A stretch of 64,000 bases of DNA from Actinopolyspora saharensis (GTDB lineage Bacteria > Actinomycetota > Actinomycetes > Mycobacteriales > Pseudonocardiaceae), in NCBI RefSeq assembly GCF_900100925.1, contig NZ_FNKO01000002.1, positions 1,674,001 to 1,738,000 of the forward strand, read 5' to 3'. Each line of letters begins with the position of its first letter. Within the stretch, counting starts at the first letter, position 1. Below, piece by piece: positions 60,386-64,000 of this stretch. The notes below the pieces were generated by a model. That model saw nothing but the letters and a program-made list of their open reading frames with translations, made no database searches and was not told the origin of the DNA. The translations under genes and the position numbers were made by a program.

Positions 60386-60969
60386 CGGGATGCCTCCTGG
60401 TCGTGCTCGGCGGGCACCGTCGCCTGGTACTGGGCGCGGGTGCAGGTGCTGAGAAGGGCCGTCTTGCCCGGAAGGGACACGGTTCCGACCACCTCGAAAC
60501 CGACGGTGCTGTTGAGCCGGTGCACGGAGGTGTTGCGCACGTCGGGCTCGACGACCACGCGCTGGTTGTCCGGATCGGACAGCAGCAGTTCCATGACGGT
60601 GCGCAGCACTCCGAGGGTGAATCCGCGCAGGGGCGTCGTGGTCGGGGCGACCAGGAAGTGCATGCCCACGTCGCCCGGCAGCACCCGGTACGCATCGGCC
60701 AGTTCGCTGCCGGCCGGGTCGTAGCGCTCCATCACGAAGGCGGGCGTCCCGTCGTGCGTGCCCAGCAGCGCGTCGTGCCCTGGGGTGGCCGCTACGTCGG
60801 TGAACTGCCGCGCCACGTCGTCCCGCGTGGCCTCGTTCATCAGCCAGAACGCGGACTTGGGGTGGGTGAGCCAGCGGTGCAGCAGGTCGACGTCCGCGGC
60901 CGGGTCGACGTGGCGGACCGCGAACTCCCCGAGGCGCGGGTCGGTGCGGGTGAAAACGACGTCGTTCAT
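60382..60969 (-). CDS. desC: N-hydroxy-cadaverine acyltransferase, DesC-like (GNAT)
   Basis: This 195-residue AlcB/IucB-type GNAT acetylates or succinylates the hydroxylated amine to form the hydroxamate. The core has [17 protein letters not shown] near the N-terminus and the acyl-CoA domain with [30 protein letters not shown], and [26 protein letters not shown] at the end. ATG 60969 overlaps the desB stop by four bases (ATGA). It is the third gene of the operon; its acyl donor is unknown. Confidence 0.9.
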   Translation of the reverse strand: MNDVVFTRTDPRLGEFAVRHVDPAADVDLLHRWLTHPKSAFWLMNEATRDDVARQFTDVAATPGHDALLGTHDGTPAFVMERYDPAGSELADAYRVLPGDVGMHFLVAPTTTPLRGFTLGVLRTVMELLLSDPDNQRVVVEPDVRNTSVHRLNSTVGFEVVGTVSLPGKTALLSTCTRAQYQATVPAEHDQEASR

Positions 60970-62288
60970 GCCACCGGCTCCTCTCCCGCTCGGCTCCGCT
61001 GCTCGGGAGCGGCGAACTGCTGGAAGGCGATCGAGCGCTCGATCGGGTAGTACTCCTCGCCGAGCATCTCCCGGATGATGCAGGAGTTGCGGTAGGCGGC
61101 CATGCCGAGATCCGGGGTGACGAATCCGTGCGTGTGCAGTTCGGCGTTCTGCACGAAGATCTCGGAGCCCTTCGGGTCGATGCTGTAGTTCCGGCCGACG
61201 TCGAAGCGCCCGGACTCGTCCCAGCTGATCCGGTCGGTCACGGGCTCGAGCAGTTCGGGGACCTCGTAGCGGTACCCGGTTGCCAGCACCAGGCCATCTG
61301 TGTCCAGGCTGAAGTCCGCGCCCTGCTCCTGCTGGCGCAGGCTCAGCGTGTACTTCCCGCTGTCCGGGTCGTGGTGCGCCGAGGTGAGCGCGGTGTTGGT
61401 CATCAGCCTGGTCGAGCAGCGCGCCGACAGGTTCTTCACGTAGAGCAGGTCGAAGATGTTGTCGACCAGCTCGGCGCTGATCCCCTTGTACAGGCCGTGC
61501 TGCTCGGCCAGCAGCGACTCCCTGGTGCGCTCCGGCAGCGAGTGGAAGTAGTCGGTGTACTCGGGAGAGGTCATCTCCAGGGTCAGCTTCGTGTACTCCA
61601 GCGGGAAGAACCTGGGCGAGCGCGTCACCCAGTTGAGCGTGTAGCCGTGCTTGTCGATCTCGCCGAGCAGGTCGTAGTAGATCTCGGCCGCGCTCTGCCC
61701 GCTGCCGACGACGGTGACGCTGTCCTTGCTCAACAGCGAGTCCCTGCGCTCCAGGTACTCGGAGTTGTGGAAGGCGTCGCCGCCGATCCCCCGGCACGCC
61801 TCGGGGACGTGCGGCGGCGTCCCGGTCCCGAGCACCAGGCGGCGGGCCCGGTGCGTGTCGACGCGTCCGCTGGACAGCTCGGTGGCGCGCACCAGGTAGG
61901 TCGCGGAGCGCTCGTCGTACTCGACCGAGGTCACCTCGGTGCCGAACCGGACGTTGTCGAGCTTGCGCGCCGCCCAGCGGCAGTAGTCGTTGTACTCGAG
62001 CCGGGGCGGGAACCAGTCGGCGCGGATGTAGAAGGAGTACAGCCTGCCGACCTCCTTGAGGTAGTTCAGGAAGGAGAACGGCGAGGTCGGGTCGGCCATG
62101 CTCACCAGGTCGGCCAGGAACGGCGTCTGCAGGGTGCTGTTTTCCAGCATCATCCCGCTGTGCCAGTCGAAGTCGGGTTTCCTCTCCAGGAAGAGCCCGT
62201 TGAGCTCGCCGATCGGCTCGGTCAGGCAGGCCAGTCCCAGGTTGAACGGCCCGACTCCGATGGCGATGAAGTCGTGCGTGGGTTGCAT
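60966..62288 (-). CDS. desB: L-lysine / cadaverine N-monooxygenase, DesB-like
   Basis: This 440-residue flavin-dependent N-hydroxylase hydroxylates the omega-amine of cadaverine (or lysine) for siderophore assembly. Motifs are the FAD loop [15 protein letters not shown] (residues 8-22), the NADPH loop [18 protein letters not shown] (near 195-212) and the C-terminal ATGYRY substrate motif. ATG 62288 is 58 nt after desA. The order A-B-C-D matches Streptomyces desferrioxamine operons. Confidence 0.94.
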   Translation of the reverse strand: MQPTHDFIAIGVGPFNLGLACLTEPIGELNGLFLERKPDFDWHSGMMLENSTLQTPFLADLVSMADPTSPFSFLNYLKEVGRLYSFYIRADWFPPRLEYNDYCRWAARKLDNVRFGTEVTSVEYDERSATYLVRATELSSGRVDTHRARRLVLGTGTPPHVPEACRGIGGDAFHNSEYLERRDSLLSKDSVTVVGSGQSAAEIYYDLLGEIDKHGYTLNWVTRSPRFFPLEYTKLTLEMTSPEYTDYFHSLPERTRESLLAEQHGLYKGISAELVDNIFDLLYVKNLSARCSTRLMTNTALTSAHHDPDSGKYTLSLRQQEQGADFSLDTDGLVLATGYRYEVPELLEPVTDRISWDESGRFDVGRNYSIDPKGSEIFVQNAELHTHGFVTPDLGMAAYRNSCIIREMLGEEYYPIERSIAFQQFAAPEQRSRAGEEPVA

Positions 62289-62346
62289 CCGTGCTCCGGT
62301 TCGTCGTGTTCTCGGCTGGTTCGGCGCTGTTCGAGCCGAACTTCGA

Positions 62347-63894
62347 TCAGCTGGCTCGGCGCTGTTCGAGTTCCCGGGCGGTTCCGTGCTCCTCCAGGTA
62401 CTGTCCGGCGTGTTCGGCCACGAGCTCGAGCACCGCGGTGATGTCGGCGCGCGTGGCCCTCGGGTTGAGCAGGGTGAACTTCAGGTGGTTGCGCCCGTCC
62501 ACGACCGTCTCCGCGATCGCAGCCTCCGCCGAGTCGTAGAGCGCGCCGCGGGCGTGCAGGTTCGCCCGGTCGCAGAGCTCGGGGTCGATGTCGGCGCGCG
62601 GGACGTAGCGGAACACCAGCGTGCTGAGCTCGGGGCGGGTGACCACTTCGAAGCGGGGGTCGGCGTTCAGCGCCTCCCAGGCCTGCTGGGCCAGGTCCAG
62701 CACGTCGTCGAAGAGCTCGCCGAGGGCGTCCGGCCCCATCGTGCGCAGCGTGAGCCAGAGCTTGAGCGCGTCGAACCTCCGCGTGGTCTGGATGCTCTTG
62801 TCCACCTGGTTCGGGATCAGCTGCTGCGCGTGGCGCTCCGGATTGAGGTAGTCGGCGTGGTAGGTGACGTGGCGCAGCGTCTCCCGGTCCCGCACCAGCA
62901 CGGCGCTGGAGCTGACCGGCTGGAAGAAGGACTTGTGGTAGTCGACCACCACCGAGTCGGCGTGCTCGATCCCGGTCAGGGACGGGCCCTTGCCGGAGAT
63001 CAGCAGCCCGCAGCCGTAGGCCGCGTCCACGTGCATCCAGACCCCGGCTCGGGCGCAGCTGCCCGCTATCTCCAGGAGCGGGTCGATGCTGCCGAAGTCC
63101 GTGGTGCCCGCGGTGGCGACCACGGCCATCGGGGTCAGCCCCCGGTCGCGGCAGTCGTCCAGCGCGGCGTCCAGCGCGGACGGGACCATCCGCCGCTGCT
63201 CGTCGCAGTCCACCGGGATCACCGATTCGGAGCCGAGCCCGAGCAGCTTGGCCGCCTTGACGATGCTGAAGTGGCTGTCGCGGGAGGTCAGGATCCGCAT
63301 CCTGGAGAGCCGCTCGCCGGTGTCGGCGGTGTCCTCCTGCGCTGCCAGGGCCTGCTCGCGGGCCAGCAGCAGGGCCTGCAGGTTGGACTGGGTCCCTCCG
63401 CTGGTGAACACCCCGTCGGCCTGCTCGCCCAGTCCGACGCGGCCGGTGGTCCAGTCGATCAGCTGTTGTTCGATGAACGTGCCGCCCGCGCTCTGGTCCC
63501 AGGTGTCCAGTGAGGAGTTGATCGCCGAGCCGATGGCCTCGGCGAGCAGCGCCGGGATGACGACCGGGCAGTTGAGGTGGGCCAGGTAGCGCGGGTGGTG
63601 GAAGTGGACCGCGTCGCGGAGGTAGACCTTCTCCAGTTCGTCCAGCGCCTCGCTCGTGTCGCGCAGCGGGGCGTCCAGGTCGATCCGCTTGGTCTCCGGC
63701 TCGAGCTGTTCCGGCCGGATTCCGGTGGTGGGCCTGTCGCGTCCGGTGAGCTCACCGATCACGCGTTCGACGCCCTGCAGGACCGATGAGCGGTAGGCGG
63801 CGGTGTTGTGCTCGTCCAGCAGGTTCTCGCGCGGATCGTCCCGCTGTGCTGGTGTTCCGGACGGTTCCTCGTGCTGGTGGGCGAGGAAACTCAT
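62347..63894 (-). CDS. desA: PLP-dependent lysine decarboxylase, DesA-like
   Basis: This 515-residue group II PLP decarboxylase should convert lysine to cadaverine, the first step of the siderophore. Features are the [23 protein letters not shown] opening, the glycine-rich [17 protein letters not shown] phosphate loop, the [11 protein letters not shown] segment and the Schiff-base lysine in [15 protein letters not shown] near residue 325. It is the first gene of the operon. The start is ATG 63894. Its promoter and any iron box lie mostly outside the window. Confidence 0.94.
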   Translation of the reverse strand: MSFLAHQHEEPSGTPAQRDDPRENLLDEHNTAAYRSSVLQGVERVIGELTGRDRPTTGIRPEQLEPETKRIDLDAPLRDTSEALDELEKVYLRDAVHFHHPRYLAHLNCPVVIPALLAEAIGSAINSSLDTWDQSAGGTFIEQQLIDWTTGRVGLGEQADGVFTSGGTQSNLQALLLAREQALAAQEDTADTGERLSRMRILTSRDSHFSIVKAAKLLGLGSESVIPVDCDEQRRMVPSALDAALDDCRDRGLTPMAVVATAGTTDFGSIDPLLEIAGSCARAGVWMHVDAAYGCGLLISGKGPSLTGIEHADSVVVDYHKSFFQPVSSSAVLVRDRETLRHVTYHADYLNPERHAQQLIPNQVDKSIQTTRRFDALKLWLTLRTMGPDALGELFDDVLDLAQQAWEALNADPRFEVVTRPELSTLVFRYVPRADIDPELCDRANLHARGALYDSAEAAIAETVVDGRNHLKFTLLNPRATRADITAVLELVAEHAGQYLEEHGTARELEQRRAS

Positions 63895-63980
63895 GACCCG
63901 TCCTCCTCGGTGCTCGGTGTTGCGCTGATCGTTTCGGGGCCTGTGGCGGGGGCGAGGGGGTGTTCGAGCTGTGGTGAGCG

Positions 63981-64000
63981 CGAGCGGCGCGCGCCGCTCG
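63981..64000. promoter_or_regulatory. Perfect 20-bp palindrome at window edge
   Basis: CGAGCGGCGC followed by GCGCCGCTCG is its own reverse complement. It lies 87-106 nt upstream of desA. At full GC it may be a hairpin or operator, and it may continue beyond the window. Confidence 0.4.

Noticed and set aside
1..64000. CRISPR array, integrase with attachment sites, or intact insertion sequence
   Set aside because: No regularly spaced repeats with variable spacers, no integrase or transposase signatures and no terminal repeats with target duplications were found. The dispersed repeats are not array-like.

Overview
This window is high-GC actinobacterial DNA with frequent GTG and TTG starts and start/stop overlaps. 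The gene content (pyrE next to a TrmH-type methyltransferase, a DUF3151 gene near purA, purB next to purC, GTP-type PEP carboxykinase, many SigE-type ECF factors, WhiJ-type regulators with DUF397 partners) suggests a Pseudonocardiales-type filamentous actinomycete, for example in or near Actinopolyspora or Saccharopolyspora. The genus is an inference. No rRNA, tRNA, CRISPR array or intact insertion sequence was found.

From 1 to about 30 kb the window is mostly housekeeping: short-chain dehydrogenase, small-molecule methyltransferase, GNAT, pyrE, TrmH-type methyltransferase, DUF368 lipid-carrier transporter, nagA, ECF sigma factor, then DUF3151, a FUSC-type membrane protein, a secreted HNH nuclease, purA, glycerophosphodiester phosphodiesterase, purD, threonine aldolase, two sigma/membrane-protein pairs (one sigma gene frameshifted), a SugE-like SMR exporter with a TetR gene, purB, purC, DUF2334 and an MBL hydrolase. 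An AT-rich patch at 10.2-11.4 kb carries three small secreted or membrane proteins that look like an accessory cassette.

From 30 to 52 kb there is a TetR / SCP2 / acyl-CoA dehydrogenase locus with tandem operators, a Tat-exported GH97 glycosidase, a branched-chain-type 2-oxoacid dehydrogenase operon (E1 alpha, E1 beta, E2), tandem GPP34 paralogues, an M20 peptidase, a polar amino acid ABC importer and pckG with a very strong terminator.

From 51.5 kb to the end the theme is iron plus peptide modification. A siderophore-interacting reductase sits behind a good IdeR/DtxR box, and a four-gene NIS siderophore operon (desABCD type, read on the minus strand) fills 58.6-63.9 kb. Between them lies a 6-kb accessory island. 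It holds a 40-codon Lys/Trp/Asp/Glu-rich peptide followed by a protein-isoaspartate-methyltransferase-like enzyme, a WhiJ/DUF397 regulator pair, a chain of overlapping small Cys-rich genes, and an FxLD-system-like methyltransferase flanked by two 18-codon reading frames. This island is the most likely place for an undescribed RiPP-like system.

A mosaic family of intergenic repeats recurs at about 8.4, 16.5-16.8, 27.4, 30.2-30.5 and 33.5 kb, in both orientations, always between genes.
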